Shown here one piece after another: positions 10,941 through 22,794 of a stretch of 64,000 nt of DNA (position 1 is the first letter of the stretch; every line of letters begins with the position of its first letter). The notes beneath the pieces were generated by a model. That model made no database searches and had not been told where the DNA came from. It worked only from the letters and a program-made list of their open reading frames with translations. The position numbers and the translations under genes are program-made. The stretch is from Sorex araneus. Its lineage: Eukaryota; Chordata; Mammalia; Eulipotyphla; Soricidae. The DNA is taken from the NCBI RefSeq assembly GCF_027595985.1, contig NC_073304.1:45391137-45455136 (forward strand). The letters are read 5' to 3'.

Positions 10941-11118
10941 TTTCTTTTTTTTTTTTCTTTTTGGGTCACACCCAGCGATGCTCAGGGGTTACTCCTGGCT
11001 CTGCACTCAGGAATTACTCCTGGCGGTGCTTGGGGGACCATATGGGATGCCGGGGATCGAACCCGGGTCGGCCGCATGCAAGGCGAACGCCCTACCCTCT
11101 GTGCTATCGCTCCGGCCC
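10941..11118 (-). repeat. SOR-type SINE, full length
   Basis: Very close to consensus. A duplication beginning caacaatgtaattttttt (10924 and 11119) brackets it; it inserted at the edge of the older SINE. Confidence 0.93.
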
Positions 11119-11394
11119 CAACAATGTAATTTTTTTTAATGGTCACAATGTATGAATTCTGAAAGCTTATGGTTTATTTGATCAGTCCTCAATCACTGGA
11201 TAATTTTCATTATTATAAATAGCACTACATGAAATATTGTATGCCTGAACCTGGATTATGAAAAACTTTAATTTCATAGAGACTAAATTTTTTAAAAAAA
11301 AGCACTACAATGAACATCCTTAAAGCTAAATTATTTTCTTATAATAAATTTCCTAGAGGCAGAACTTTAGTTCAAAACGTATTCACATGAATAG

Positions 11395-12725
11395 AGTTGA
11401 ATATCCTGACACAGACCCTCAAATATATGATCATTTATTTAATCTTTGATAATGAAGTAAGAAATCTGAAGTGGAGCAAGGAAATCCTCTTCAATAGATG
11501 GTGCTGGGAAAACTGGGCAGCTGCATAAGGAAAAAATGAACACAGACCTCTGTCTAATGCCATGCACAAAAGTCAGATCAAAATGAATTAAATACCTCAG
11601 CATCAGACCTGAATCCATAAGGTATATGGAGGAAAATGTAGGTAGAACCCTCCATGACATTGAAGCTAAAGGCATCTTGAAAGATGAAACACCACTGACC
11701 AAGCAAATTGAAGCAAAGATGCACAAATAGGACTACATTAAACTAAGAAGCTTTTGTACCACAAAAGAAATTGTAACCAAGTTACAAATACAGCCCATGA
11801 AATGGGGTAAGTTATTTACCCAGTACCCACCTGATAAAGGGTTAATATCAAAGGTAAATAAGGCACTGGTAGAACTTTATAAGAAAAAAATCCAACCCCA
11901 TCAAAAAATGGAGAGAAGAAATGAACAGAAACTTCCTCAAAGAAGAAATAACAAATGTCTAAAAGGCAGATGAAAAAAATGTTCTACATTACTAACTGTC
12001 AGCGAGATGCAAATCAAAACAACAATCAGATATCATCTCACACCACAGACACTGGCACACATGGAAAAGAACAAGAACAACCAGTGCTGGTGCAGATACA
12101 GGGAGAAAGAAAGGGGCTCTTATTCATTGCTGTGGGAGTACCAGCTGGTCATGCCTTTCTGGAAAACAATATGGGCATACCTCAAAAAACTGGAATTGAG
12201 TTTCCATATGATCCAGCAATACCATTTCTGGGAATATAACCTGGTGCCCCAAAACACACACAGCAGAAAAACTATTTGCACTTCTATGTTCATTGCAGCT
12301 TTGTGCTGAGTGACATAAGTCAGAAGGACAGATATAAGATGACTAGGCTCATTTGTGGGAAATAGAAAAACATATTGTGAGACCAATACCCAAACACAGT
12401 AGAAATGAGAGCCAGGAGGACTGACCCATGGTTGGAAGCTTGCCACAAGTTGGGGTGGGGGTGCAGTTATGATAGAGAAGGAAAGAAGGGACCACTATGA
12501 CAATGATAGCTGGAAATGATTACTCTGGAAAAGAACGCTGAAGGTAGTTAAAGTAATAACTTTTCAGTACCTGTATCACAAATCATAGTGCCCAAATTGG
12601 TGGTGGAGAATGGACACTCGTGGAGGGATGGGCTCTCAAACATTGTATGAGGGAAAAACAAGCACAAAAATGTGTGAATCTGTAACTGTACCCTCACTGT
12701 GACTCACTAATTAAAAAATAAATAA
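11395..12725 (+). mobile_element. L1 fragment: 3' part of ORF2 plus 3'UTR
   Basis: Matches the L1 3' region in order: 'aatagatggtgctgggaaaa', 'taaactaagaagcttttgta', 'gagatgcaaatcaaaacaac', 'ccatatgatccagcaatacc', then the 3'UTR with the shared tail ending at an A-rich end. The ORF2 frame is broken by many stops. The usual 'antecedent' block after 12300 is missing, so there is an internal deletion. Inactive. Confidence 0.85.
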
Positions 12726-12726
12726 A

Positions 12727-13005
12727 TTTAAATTAAAAAAAACAAAAGGATAGAGGGAGGAAGGAGGGAGGGAGAGAAGATAAGGAGGTAGAGGAGAAAG
12801 ACGAGGAGGAGGAGCAAAGAGGAAAGAAAATTGTGCTGGTCATAGAGGCAGGCTGGAGGGTGGCAGGGTGGTGGGAAGGAAACTGGGGACATTGGTAGTA
12901 GGAAATCTACACTGGTGAAGGGATGGGTGTTGGAACATTGTATGACTGAAACCCAATCATGAAAAACTTTGTAACTGTGTATCTTACATAATTCAATTTT
13001 TTTTA
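12727..13005 (+). mobile_element. Second L1 3' tail, 5' truncated
   Basis: Only the purine-rich stretch and terminal ~150 bp of the L1 3'UTR are present ('ggtgaagggatgggtgttgg ... gaaaaactttgtaactgtgt'). It follows directly on the previous L1 tail. Confidence 0.75.
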
Positions 13006-13056
13006 AAGTATGCACACGTTAAGTCTTTGAAGAAATACTGCTCTCCAGAACTGTGT

Positions 13057-13185
13057 CAAGGCCAACAAGATAGCGCAAGGGTTAAGGTATTTGCCTTGTT
13101 TGCTTGTGGCAGACTGGGTTCAATCCCCTGTAACAAATGTGATTCATGAACCCTGCCGGGTGAGGCACCCCTAACACAAAAAAAA
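13057..13185 (+). repeat. Old SINE
   Basis: Diverged: 'gatagcgcaagggttaaggt', 'ctgggttcaatcccctg', A-rich end. Confidence 0.65.
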
Positions 13186-13194
13186 CAAGTGTTA

Positions 13195-13390
13195 GGGTTG
13201 GAGAGATAGCACAGCAGGTAAGGCCATTGCCTTACACAAGGCTGACCAGGGATTTAATCCCTTGGACCCCATATAGTTACTTGGTCCCTGCCAGAAATGA
13301 TCTCTGAGCACAGAGCAAGGAGTAATCCCTGAGTGCTTCTGGGTGTGCCCATCCCTCAAAAGAAATATCAGGAATCCCCCCCAAAATTTT
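13195..13390 (+). repeat. SINE, older subfamily
   Basis: 'ggttggagagatagcacagc ... gcacagagcaaggagtaatc ... gcttctgggtgtgccc'. Intermediate age. Confidence 0.8.
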
Positions 13391-13480
13391 TTCAGAAGTG
13401 TCATGTCTATTTACATTCTCAACATTTCATCCAGTTTTGCCAACATTTCCTACTGTTACTTAAAATTGTTGGCTAACATT

Positions 13481-13587
13481 GTGCTTGCTTCAGCAGGACA
13501 TATACTACAACTGGAACAATCCATGAAAAATTATCATAGTCCCTGTGCAAGAATGATATAAAAATTTGTGAAGCATTCCATATTTTT
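13481..13587 (+). pseudogene. RNU6 pseudogene: U6 snRNA pseudogene
   Basis: A 107-nt match to U6 spliceosomal RNA from its first base (gtgcttgcttcagcagga) to the terminal 'ccatattttt', with the full-length size preserved and no net indel. Many substitutions are present. The ACAGAGA box reads ccatgaa and the AGC triad reads atc, so both catalytic elements are destroyed. The usual proximal sequence element and TATA box do not appear upstream. Dead copy. Confidence 0.92.
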
Positions 13588-13589
13588 GT

Positions 13590-14490
13590 TTTTGAGAAAA
13601 TATTTACTTTTTTTTAAACTTATCATAGATTCACAATTTTGTAGAATTTCAGGAGGTTAGCTCAGTTCATCTGTATGTGTGTTGATGTCACTACAGCCAT
13701 AATTAAAAAGAAATATCTACTAATCTGTGAGATAGGAAGGAAACATAGTCAGGAAACAAAAAAATTATTGAAGTCAACCAGGAACAGGAGATAACATAAC
13801 AGTAGCAACATATAGAAATATGAAAAGTTGGTGAACAAGGATAATTTGCTAAGCAGGTCATGAAAGCCAATTCCAAACCAGCAATAGGGAAACTGAGACC
13901 CAAGATGATTTATACTGAAGAATTCTCAAAAAGAACAATAGCTAATGCAAATTTTATTCAAACCTTTATTTTCCCACTTGGATATTTGCTATACCCATTG
14001 AAATGTCACTTCTAATATAGATTCTTTCTAACATATCCTGTGCAGTACTAGCAGAAATTAATTTTAACACATACATTGTCTTAGTTATGTTATGATTATT
14101 TGGCATAGCCACAACTATCTAACGGATTCTCACTCTTATTTATCCATTCAGAAAATGTTGAACAAATTAATGCTATGGGAGCTCATAGGGAGAGATTTAC
14201 TTGGCTGAAAAGGACAGGAGTGGAGAAAGAGCTTATTACAGGTTTTGCAGCATGTACAAAAGTTCTGAGTTAGGAGAAATCATGGCATATCTGACTAAAT
14301 GATCAAATGTATAGCTAAAGCATGCATGAATGGGGAACAAAAATGGAGAGATAGTTCAAGTCCAGACCACATAGGATTTTTTTGGCATTTTAACTACTCA
14401 ACTATAACCTAACAGCAAGAAGCCACCATTGTGTTTGAAGGAACATTGTGCTATATTGTGTTCCCTTCCAATCTCTCCCTGCTCTGGACC
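13590..14490. other. Intergenic, nothing recognised
   Basis: AT-rich sequence without clear repeats, exons or RNA genes. Confidence 0.45.
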
Positions 14491-14495
14491 CAATA

Positions 14496-15423
14496 TGATG
14501 TAGGCAGGCAGGTAGATAGGAAAGGACCCCCCCCATGAAATGGAATTCCTAGGGAGTAGTAAAGGCTGTCCAGATCCACCTTATGAGCACAGAAAGCCTT
14601 GATAAGACTTTCACCTGGCACTAGTAACAAACCCAAAGAAAGCTGGACCACCCCTCCACCCCCAACTCTAAGAAAAGCTCTAGTAGGAACAAAGGCCGGG
14701 AAAAGAATTTCAAAAAAGAACATCCCAGCTCTACCCTACTTGGCAACATTCCTATTAAGGGACTCTTACCTTGCTAGAAAGCCCCTCCTGGAGCACCTTG
14801 GGAAAAACCCTATAAAAACCACCTTGAACAAAGGAAGCAAACACATATGCTGCCTGAATCCACCCAAGTGCTGCCTGAGCCCACATGGCCAAGTACATGT
14901 GGTGCCAGCACCTCCCCCCCTTGAGATGTGTACTGAGGCTCTCCATCTTTGGAGAAGTCCACATTCTCTCTTGAGCACATTACTCCCTCCTCCACTCCCC
15001 CTCGTTCTCTTTCTCTCCCCCTCTTCCTAAAACCTCCAAGTAAGATCTGTTTTTACATCACTGCTCATCTCCTGAAATTCTTTTCTGTGAGATAGTACAA
15101 AGTACCTGGAAACCCCGAGTTAAGGCCTAGGACTGTCTTTCCTTTCCTGCAAAGAGCAATTCCTTGCTCCAGCCTGAGCCTGCAGCTCCTTGGGAGATTA
15201 GATGGTGGGAATCAACTCTCGTGCTGCCAAGAAGACCAAGCAGACATCATGTGTCGCTTGACAGCCAGCTCGTGGAGCTGGTTGGACTCCAGGTCTGTGC
15301 TGTGGAGAAGCTCATCGCCAACTTTATCAATTCTAGCCTGGGGTAACAGAGGTGGTTTAGGAGAAAGTGACCATCTCTCTCCTCCCCCATCACATAAGCC
15401 ATCCGTGGGGGCCCACGACTTCA
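14496..15423 (+). mobile_element. Solo LTR (family shared with 53365-54132)
   Basis: Plus-oriented retroviral-type LTR of about 928 bp. It starts TGATGTAGG and ends in the related 'cgacttca', with near-identical 4-bp flanks (aata / aatt). Promoter-like 'cctataaaaacc' is near 14809 and a polyA-signal relative 'aagtaagatct' near 15038. Its U3, R and U5 match the minus-strand LTR at 53365-54132. It carries a roughly 200-bp stretch (about 15125-15340) that the other copy lacks. No internal viral genes adjoin it, so it is a solo LTR. Confidence 0.75.
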
Positions 15424-15915
15424 AATTCATATGTTGAAACTCTAGCCTCCCCCTCCTATCTGAAGATAGGAACTTCAAGAAGATAGTTGAGGTAAAAGGA
15501 GTTCATAAAAATTGGATCTTGGGGCTGGAGCAACAGCACAGCGGGTAGGGCATTTGCCTTGCACGCAGCTGACCCGGGTTCAATTCCCAGCATCCCATAT
15601 TGTCCCCTGAGCACCGCCAGGAGTGATTCCTGAGTGCAAAGCCAGGGTTAACCCCTGAGCATTGCCGAGTGTGACCAAAAAGGAAAAAAAAAAAAAAACA
15701 TTAGATCTCCACCCAATAGAGCTAGTATCCTTCTAAAAAGAAGTTTAGCCACACTAGAGACTGTGATTTTTCTGTGCATGTAGATGTAGGGGAAAGGCGT
15801 GAGGAAAAAAGGAAAAGGTGACCATGAGAGCAGTCTCATCAGAAAGCCTGCTGACATTTTTATCTAGGACTTCCAGCCAGCAGAACTGTGAGAAAAAAAA
15901 TTTGTTTTGGCCAAG
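15424..15915 (+). mobile_element. Ancient MaLR/MLT1-like LTR fragment, split by a SINE
   Basis: Contains phrases typical of mammalian MLT1/MST-type LTRs: 'aaattcatatgttgaaact' at the left and 'ggacttccagccagcagaac' with 'tgtgag' at the right. It is interrupted by the SINE at 15520-15699. Assignment is from memory and provisional. Confidence 0.5.
15520..15699 (+). repeat. SOR-type SINE
   Basis: Full-length copy inserted into the older LTR fragment. The duplication is attggatct at 15511-15519 and attagatct at 15700-15708 (one mismatch). Confidence 0.9.
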
Positions 15916-16160
15916 TCTGCTATTATTAGCAGACTGGGCAGATTAAAACAGTAAGGGACATAATTTGCATTTGGATCAATCACTTTGCTAGTGTATAGAA
16001 TACTCATTGGAAGGAGGCTGGAATGTATATGACTAGATATGGATATATCAATTACCATTTTCTTTCAAAAATTCAAGCAAGGAATACTGGTAACTCTGAC
16101 AAGGATAGTGATGAGAACTTGCACTAGATTGCAACTTAGAAATGTTTCATCTGTGAGTGC

Positions 16161-16206
16161 CAAAACAACAACAACAACAATAGCAACCAAACAACAAACA
16201 ACAACA
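16161..16206 (+). repeat. (CAA)n-rich tract
   Basis: Imperfect CAA/ACA repeat, probably a decayed retroposon tail. Confidence 0.7.
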
Positions 16207-16484
16207 GTATTTTACTTGAGGTAGAAGTGCATTTCTCTTTCAGGTGACAGTCCAGGAGTAGGTAATAGGGAACTGATACAATGCTCTACAGCACAAGGAA
16301 TCCCGATTTCTTTTACTTCTCCATGAGTCAGTCCATTCCTCAAGCTGCCTCATGACCCAACATGTTACCTGTAGCTCTGGCTATCAAGTTCACATTCCTG
16401 TCATTAGGAGGGAGGAAAAAAAGATTAGCTAATTACTTCAATTTAATGAGATTTCAAGGAAAACAAGGGTGTGGTGGGGGCAAC

Positions 16485-16605
16485 CCTGGATATGTGGTTC
16501 AGTGACAGAGTATATGCCTTACATGTATGAGGCCCTTGAACTGGTCCTAAGACACATAGATAGGAGGAAGACAGAGACAGAGACAGAGACAGAGAATTTT
16601 ATCAA
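16485..16605 (+). repeat. Old SINE with (CAGAGA)n end
   Basis: 'gtggttcagtgacagagtat', 'gccttacatgtatgaggccc', then a short CAGAGA repeat. Highly diverged. Confidence 0.5.
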
Positions 16606-16879
16606 ATTTATAAACAAAATTTTAACAACTCTTAAAATTTGGTCATTTAATGAAGATTTCCCAGAGAAATAATTTACTAGAAGAAAGGCGATTAGTATAC
16701 CTCAATCATGTTATGAGCATTTTTTTCATGAATAACTGGCTCACAGATTATGGAGTCTGAGAAGTTGAGAGATAGAGAAGCAAAAGCAGCACCATGACAG
16801 GCTCATAAAGAAGTAGAAGAAGGTAGGCCTAGGTTTCAGTTGCCAAATTCCTGGAATTGAGCACAGACACCTGGAATTG

Positions 16880-17277
16880 TGTCATGATTTCAGCGAAGTG
16901 AGATAGCCATGGTGAGGTCAACTAAGGGTTACCAATCAGATGCAGGTAGGGAAGCCCCCCCATATAACCTTTATGTAGCTCTTTGCAACCCTTATATAAC
17001 TCCAATTTATAACCAATCACCTAAGTGGTGGAAAGCCCTCAGACTTCAGCCAAAAGGGTGGTCCATGGAAAGTCCCTGTTATATAATGCTATGGTATAAA
17101 AGTCCCTCACTTTTGAGACTCAAAGCCGTTCATTTCAAGAGTGCTGCCACTGTGTTGGTGAGCAGGATGAGGGCCCTAGCTCAAGCTAGCTGAGCTAGCC
17201 AATAAAGACCCTTTGCTTATTGCATCACAACTTGTCTTCGTGTGATTCCTCTGGGGAGATCCCAGCCCAGTTTAACA
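16880..17277 (+). mobile_element. Solo LTR-like element
   Basis: LTR architecture in order: CCAAT, then a TATA box 'ggtataaaagtccc' near 17094, then polyA signal 'ccaataaagaccc' near 17199, then 'ttgcttattgcatcac', ending '...gtttaaca'. I place the left end at TGTCATG (16880), giving 5-bp flanks aattg/aagtg with one mismatch; an alternative left end near 16900 is possible. No adjoining retroviral genes. Confidence 0.6.
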
Positions 17278-17429
17278 AAGTGACATAGCTGACAAACCCA
17301 AAATCCAACAAAGCGCGTGGTATAACTCCATCCAGGTTTGAAGTACTGAAACTAGGGACATCAATGGTGCAAATCTCAGTCCAAAAGCAGGGAGAGTATC
17401 CCAGGCAAGTAAGCAGGCTGGAAGAAAAA

Positions 17430-17680
17430 TAAGGAACAAATTTCTCCCCTCTTTGCCTTTTGTTCTATTCAGACCCTCTGCGAATTAGATGATGTCCACC
17501 CACATTGGGGAGGGCAGTCTACTTCATAAACACAGTGATTCAAATGTGAATCTCATCCAGAAACACCCGAATCAACCCATCCACATCCAGAACAATGTTT
17601 AATCGGAGCAGCCCGTGGAGAAGTGAAGTTGACACATACAATTAATCATCCAGCTATCTTTATGTTTTCTTCCCTTTGCC
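17430..17680 (+). mobile_element. Ancient interspersed repeat, class unresolved
   Basis: The block 'gatgatgtccacccacattg ... aatctcatccagaaacaccc ... gttgacacatacaattaatc' resembles an old mammalian repeat that I remember from other genomes but cannot name with certainty. Confidence 0.4.
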
Positions 17681-17756
17681 TGGAAAGCCTTTCTCCTTAA
17701 CTCCTCTTTGATCTTGTGGGTAACTTTAAATTTGTCTTAAAAATTCAAATGGAGGC

Positions 17757-17930
17757 GGGGAGGCTGAAGCAATAGGATAGCAGTAGAGCATTTGCCTTGT
17801 ACGTGGCTGATCGGAGTTGGATCCCCAGTACCCTATATGGTACTCCAAGCTGACCAGGAGTGATCAGTGATCAGAGAGCCAGGAATAAGCCTTGAGCACA
17901 GCCGGGTGTGGCCCCCAAACAAATAAAATC
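17757..17930 (+). repeat. SINE, older subfamily
   Basis: 'gaggctgaagcaataggat' head and 'cagccgggtgtggccccc' end. Moderately diverged. Confidence 0.8.
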
Positions 17931-18289
17931 TAAGAGGGATTGTAGGAGGGGAGGCCAGACACCAAGAAAATGATAGAGGGAAGTAGACACTCTAATGGCA
18001 GCTGTGGTATTAGTGGTATTAGAATATTGCAATCAAGAAATTCTATGGTGCCTCAAAAAAAATGTATATATATATATATAAAGCATTTTTCCTGAAAACG
18101 TCCAAGTCCTTGCAGAGATGCCTCCACCACAGCAGCACCCAATGTGTATATGTTTGGGCCCCCTCTGAATCCTGGTAACAGCATCTGTTTACCTAGTCTA
18201 GTAGAGTTCCAGCTCCCTAAGAAAAGAATGACACATAATTGATGTGTGTATGTCACTATTGCTGTTCAGGGGGCAGGGTTGTCCACGTT

Positions 18290-18745
18290 CTTTGCATCTT
18301 GAAGAAAGAGGTGAGGGAAAGAAGTAAACAAGACACATGAGGTAAAGTAAAGCAAAGCAGGAATTTTTTTGAAGAGTCACAAGCACACTCAGTAAAGCAG
18401 AGCAGCCAAGCAGAGTGGCCTGAGCCCCTGGGGACAGATTTCAGGGCTTTATATTATGATCTGAGAGAAGATTACCCAGATGGGGTTAGGATGACTGGGC
18501 CTCAGTGGGGGGTGGGGTTGAGGGGTGTCACTGGTGCATGCAGGTTGTGTGCCAGGACTCCTGCTACGGGGCTGCTGGTGGTCTGTTTCTCTACTTTGTG
18601 GCTGATGACTGCATGGAATGCCTGGAAGGGGCGTGTTCACCTCAGGAACAGGCAGCGGACAAGTTTAGGGCTGACATTGCGGATTTTCTATTGTCCTTGT
18701 TCTCTTTCCAACCTGCCTACATTACCACCATCTATCTAGAGGCCC
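18290..18745 (-). mobile_element. LTR-like fragment, minus orientation
   Basis: Read on the minus strand, there is a TATA-like 'aatataaagccctgaa' at about 18447-18462, followed by text typical of ERVL-type LTRs (Cys/Gln-rich '...ctctgctttactgagtgtg' and a T-rich polyA zone). No internal genes. Provisional. Confidence 0.4.
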
Positions 18746-18844
18746 CTTCACACACATCTACTTAATGCCTGATTGAATGAAGGAAAGTATTCTTCCGATG
18801 CAAGTTGGCAGCAAAAGGTATTTTACCTTAGGGTGAAAAATGTT

Positions 18845-19018
18845 TCGGACTTAAGAGATAGTTCTGCAAGTAAGGTACTTACTCGTGGCCTACCCAGGTT
18901 CTATCCCTGGTATCCCATATGGTCCATAGCCAGGAATGATTCCTGAGTGTAAAACCAGGAATAATCCCTGAGTGTTGCCAGGTGTGTCCAAACAAAACAA
19001 AGCAAAAACAACAAAAAG
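18845..19018 (+). repeat. Old SINE
   Basis: 'acttaagagatagttctgca', 'ccatagccaggaatgattcc', then a CAAAA-rich tail. Confidence 0.75.
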
Positions 19019-19282
19019 TTTAATTTTCACATGAACAGAAGAGCAGCACTTCTTTGGTATTTACTATAATGGGTCTGGTTTTACTTTGACTTCCCACCCC
19101 AACGAGGATAAGAAAACAAAGAGGATTGCAGGAGCTCTTGGGTAGCTGGTCTCTTGCAAAAAAGTTCTCAGGCTTTCTTCTTTGTCTCCTCTAGTTTCCC
19201 CCCTAAGGTGGCATCCAGTTATTGGAGGTATTCATCTCATGGTAGAGCTAGAAACAGGAGGCCTTGGGTTTTCATGACACTT

Positions 19283-19435
19283 TTTGTTTGTTTGTCTGTT
19301 TGTTTGGGGACATACCTGCTGTGCTCATGGCTTACCCCTAGTTCTATATTTAGGGGTCACTCCTAGCAGTGCTTAGCAGCACATATGCAGTGCAGGAATT
19401 GAATCTGGTCTACCACATGCAAGACAAGCCCTTAT
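19283..19435 (-). repeat. Old SINE
   Basis: Minus copy preceded by a GTTT-rich tail and ending in 'ccttatctgttgtactct', where a younger SINE has inserted. Confidence 0.7.
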
Positions 19436-19448
19436 CTGTTGTACTCTT

Positions 19449-19623
19449 GTTTTTTTTTTTCTTTTTGGGTCACACCTGGCAATGCACAGGGGTTACTCCT
19501 GGCTCTGCACTCAGGAATTACTCCTGGCGGTGCTCAGGGGACCATATGGGATGCTGGGAATCGAACCCGGGTCCGCCGCGTGCAAGGCAAACGCCCTACC
19601 CACTGTGCTATTGCTCCAGCCCC
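19449..19623 (-). repeat. SOR-type SINE, full length
   Basis: The perfect 13-bp duplication ctgttgtactctt lies at 19436-19448 and 19624-19636. It is nested at the end of the older SINE. Confidence 0.95.
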
Positions 19624-19639
19624 CTGTTGTACTCTTTAG

Positions 19640-21330
19640 CCCTCATGCTACTTCTGCATCCTCAGCCAGGTGAAGAAGCAGGTTTCATTTGATGTTTGGC
19701 TGCCAGCTGCTATGGGATTTAAGGCTACAGACATTCAACTCAGGCTAGTGAGCCCTCTAGCAGGAAACCACTTAGCTTCACTGATTTACTAGACTGTTCA
19801 CTTCCACACTGCTACTCTCTGAGGGAATATATGACCAGAATGATTCTCCCTCACTCCCCCTGCATTGAAAAGGAGCAATTGCTCTGGGAAATAGAATTAG
19901 GCTGCCTCTTCCATGCATGCACACATACTATATTACTCCTATGCCATGCTGAAGGTGCAGAGACAAATGCCTCCTTTCTTCCAAGGAAAGCAGGTTCCAA
20001 ATTCCAACCTCCTCAGGTTTTCCAATACCCTACTTGAACGCTGTTTACCTGCCTGGTTCCAATTCTGAGACTTCGCCACAACAGTTAAGATCTGCCAGCA
20101 CTGCTCTCTCAGGTCTTTCTTCTCCGTGTACCTTTCGAGGTAAGAGGGAAGACTCAGCAGCCTGTCTTCAGGCTTATGCCTCAGCTTCAGTTTTCACTAC
20201 CTCGTGGTATACATTAACTATATTTTAAATGTTAATGGAGTTTTACAATTTTATTAAACCTCTCTTTTAGCCAGGGCTGACTTTTTCTAGTCTGCGGCAT
20301 TCCTTGGAATTTAAAAGTCAAAAGTTGCTTTCCTTCTTTTGCACTATTGACAACACATTTTATTTATCCTTTGAAATGGTGCTGCTCCTGAATGACTTAG
20401 GAGAGGGCCTCAAGTCAAATGCAAAAGCATGATAACATATTTTTGAAAACCATTATCTTTATTATATATTTTTCTTGGAGCTGCCAACCCTTTTGTTCAT
20501 TTCATATGACCTTTCTATATGCCAGATTATTTCCTGGAAGGTCAAATTTATCTCTATTTTGGAGACACCAAGAGGACTCTAATAAGCATCATTACTTTGA
20601 ATTTCAAACTTTGAGACCAATGCCACACGATAGAATGAAATAAATGTGCCGTTAGAATGCAATCCCACAAATCACATAAAATATGGGGGGAAATCTTGTA
20701 GCACCTTGACAGACCTAACAGCTTAACTCTTTGTAGCCCGTTGATCTTCTAAGACCCTTTAAATAAAAAACTCTCAAAGTCTAAAGGTCCAACTTCTATA
20801 TCTAAGAGACAAGAGGCAGCTTAAATTGGCTCCAACTGAACTGACATTGATGACTAATGTGTGCAAACCAAAGCTTGGGACAATTATTTAGAATAGAGAT
20901 TTTTCGACTAGGGGTGATTCCTGCTAACTGAACTAAGTCCTGGACACATTTTGGTTGTCACACTGGCTAGGTGCTACTTGCCTATTGGAAAAAGGCAGAA
21001 ATGCTACTAAAAACCCTATCATCAGAGTATAGCTTCCCCACCACACTCCTGAGAAAGAACTTTTTTCCTCTAAATGTCAGTATCACAGAAGTTGCCATGC
21101 CACGTAACAAAATTCTGTTGGCTCTGAACACTTCTTGTTAAATCATTATTCCCACCTTGGTCTAAGTGTTGTCTGTCCTGTGCTCCAACAGCTTTCTAAC
21201 TGGTGTTCTTGCTTGTGCTTCAGTCTCCTATACTGATTTTTTAAAAGAAAAAAAACAACAACTTTTAAATGCAAAGCTTTATAGGGCACCCTTTGCAAAA
21301 GTGTCTAGATACGGGGCATTCCCAGTGATA
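19640..21330. other. Intergenic, nothing recognised
   Basis: Unique-looking sequence of average GC. I see no exon with canonical boundaries, no RNA gene and no clear repeat. Confidence 0.45.
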
Positions 21331-21334
21331 ATCT

Positions 21335-21499
21335 GCTCAGCAGTGTGGCCTGATAGTTCAGTGCACCAACGGCAAAGCAGTGCTGGGGCCCACCAGGGCC
21401 ACCTCTGGAAGTATTGGGATGTGGAGAGAAGCACATGGTATGGAGGACCCAACCCTGTATGCTTGCATGCAAGGCATGTACTCTAGCCCTTTGAGCTAT
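21335..21499 (-). repeat. Old SINE-like sequence
   Basis: Degenerate minus copy: 'gtgctggggcccaccagggc', 'catgcaaggcatgtactcta'. Confidence 0.5.
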
Positions 21500-21512
21500 C
21501 TCCTGGCTTTTA

Positions 21513-21695
21513 TTTTTTTGTTTGTTTTTGTTTTTGGGTCACACCCAACGATGCTCAGGGCTGACTTCTGGCTCTACACTCAGGAATCACTCCTAGCAGT
21601 GCTTAGGGGGACCATATGGGATGCTAGGAATCGAACCCGGTCGGCCGAGTGCAAGGCAAACGCCTTACCTGCTGTACTATTGCTCCAGCCCCGCT
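21513..21695 (-). repeat. SOR-type SINE
   Basis: The duplication is ctcctggctttta at 21500-21512 and ctcctgactttta at 21696-21708 (one mismatch). The T-rich tail is interrupted by Gs. Confidence 0.92.
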
Positions 21696-21794
21696 CTCCT
21701 GACTTTTAAATCAAAGCTTTTTATTTACAGACAGTAAAATTCATATATCCAATGTGCTGATCTGTGAAGTAGGTTATTTTTTTAATTTTGAAGG

Positions 21795-21990
21795 GCCTCT
21801 GAGTGCTTCTTAACCAGCTGGGTCAAACAGTTGAATGCTAGGGCCCGAGGGTGCAGTGCTGCTGGGGCCACACAGTGCAGGCGACCATCAGGGCTACCCT
21901 GGCAGTGCTCAGTGGCCTCTAGGGCCACACCCAGAGATGCCTGGGGTGGGGGAATCATGCAGTGCTTGGATGGAATTTGGTCTCCAGTAC
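21795..21990 (-). repeat. Old SINE-like sequence
   Basis: Degenerate minus copy ('ggccacacagtgcaggcgac', 'cctggcagtgctcagtggcc'). Confidence 0.45.
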
Positions 21991-21999
21991 TATTTTCAC

Positions 22000-22790
22000 T
22001 TCCTGTTCTGTGAGTTTTAACAAATGTACAGAAGTCCTAGACCATCACCACAATCAAGGCAGAGAACAGATTGCTCAATGCTCAAGGTCCCAACCTGAGA
22101 CTTGCCAATGGTTCACAGCCCTGAGGCTCTCAAAGTCTTTTCATTGCTCCCGAGGGAGTGGCCCCGCACCTCTCTCAGGTATGTGCCTAAGGCCATCTCT
22201 AATCCCATCTCTCCTCTTCAGGATTAGCCCCAGCCCCTCAGCCTCCCTGGGCCACCTCCCCTTCTCTTCTATCTTCCCTTCTTTTCTGAAAGATGTGGTC
22301 TCTTGGGGAGCTCACCGTCCTCATTGCTGCGTAGTTCTGTGCCTTCCCTTTGAGCAAAGAGGTAAAAAGGGAAGAGAAGAACTGGAATTCCCCTTTCAAT
22401 CTGTGTACAACAGGGATCTCTTTTTCAATGTGTTCTTCGTGGAAAGAGCTGCTTCCTCTCAGAGGTTTAGAGGCCTGTGTCCTCTTGAGGCACTGACAAG
22501 GTCAGCATGATTGGTGTCGCCCTCAGGGCAAGGCAATGGAGAGAAAGGGGGTCAACAGCTTCCCACACTATGGTATTCTGGGCCTCCTTTGTCCCAAGTC
22601 CTGGCTAGAAGGAAGGGGTTCTCTTGAAGTTTTCACAGTCTCTTGCTTCCCTATTCCAACCCCCTTCTCACATCAAAGTCAGGCAGAAGAGGAGGGAAAA
22701 AAATTAGAAAACTCCCCAGCACTATACTGGTCTTTCTTTAAACTTGGACTTCTTAAAGACAGGATGGTGGGAATGATTCTGCTAAAATGC
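22000..22790. other. Intergenic, nothing recognised
   Basis: Pyrimidine-rich unique-looking sequence. A 182-codon open frame crosses it, but its composition is low-complexity Ser/Pro/Leu, with no recognisable domain and no splice context. I do not call it a gene. Confidence 0.4.
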
Positions 22791-22794
22791 ATAA

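Noticed and set aside
12007-12309. 100-codon frame with protein-like text
   Set aside because: It is an out-of-frame or decayed part of the L1 ORF2 3' end, not a host gene.
19376-19400. U6-like phrase 'agcagcacatatgcagtgca'
   Set aside because: Coincidental text inside an old SINE; the rest of U6 is absent, unlike at 13481.
21962-22510. 182-codon open frame
   Set aside because: No recognisable domain, low-complexity composition, partly overlapping a SINE remnant, and no splice or promoter context.
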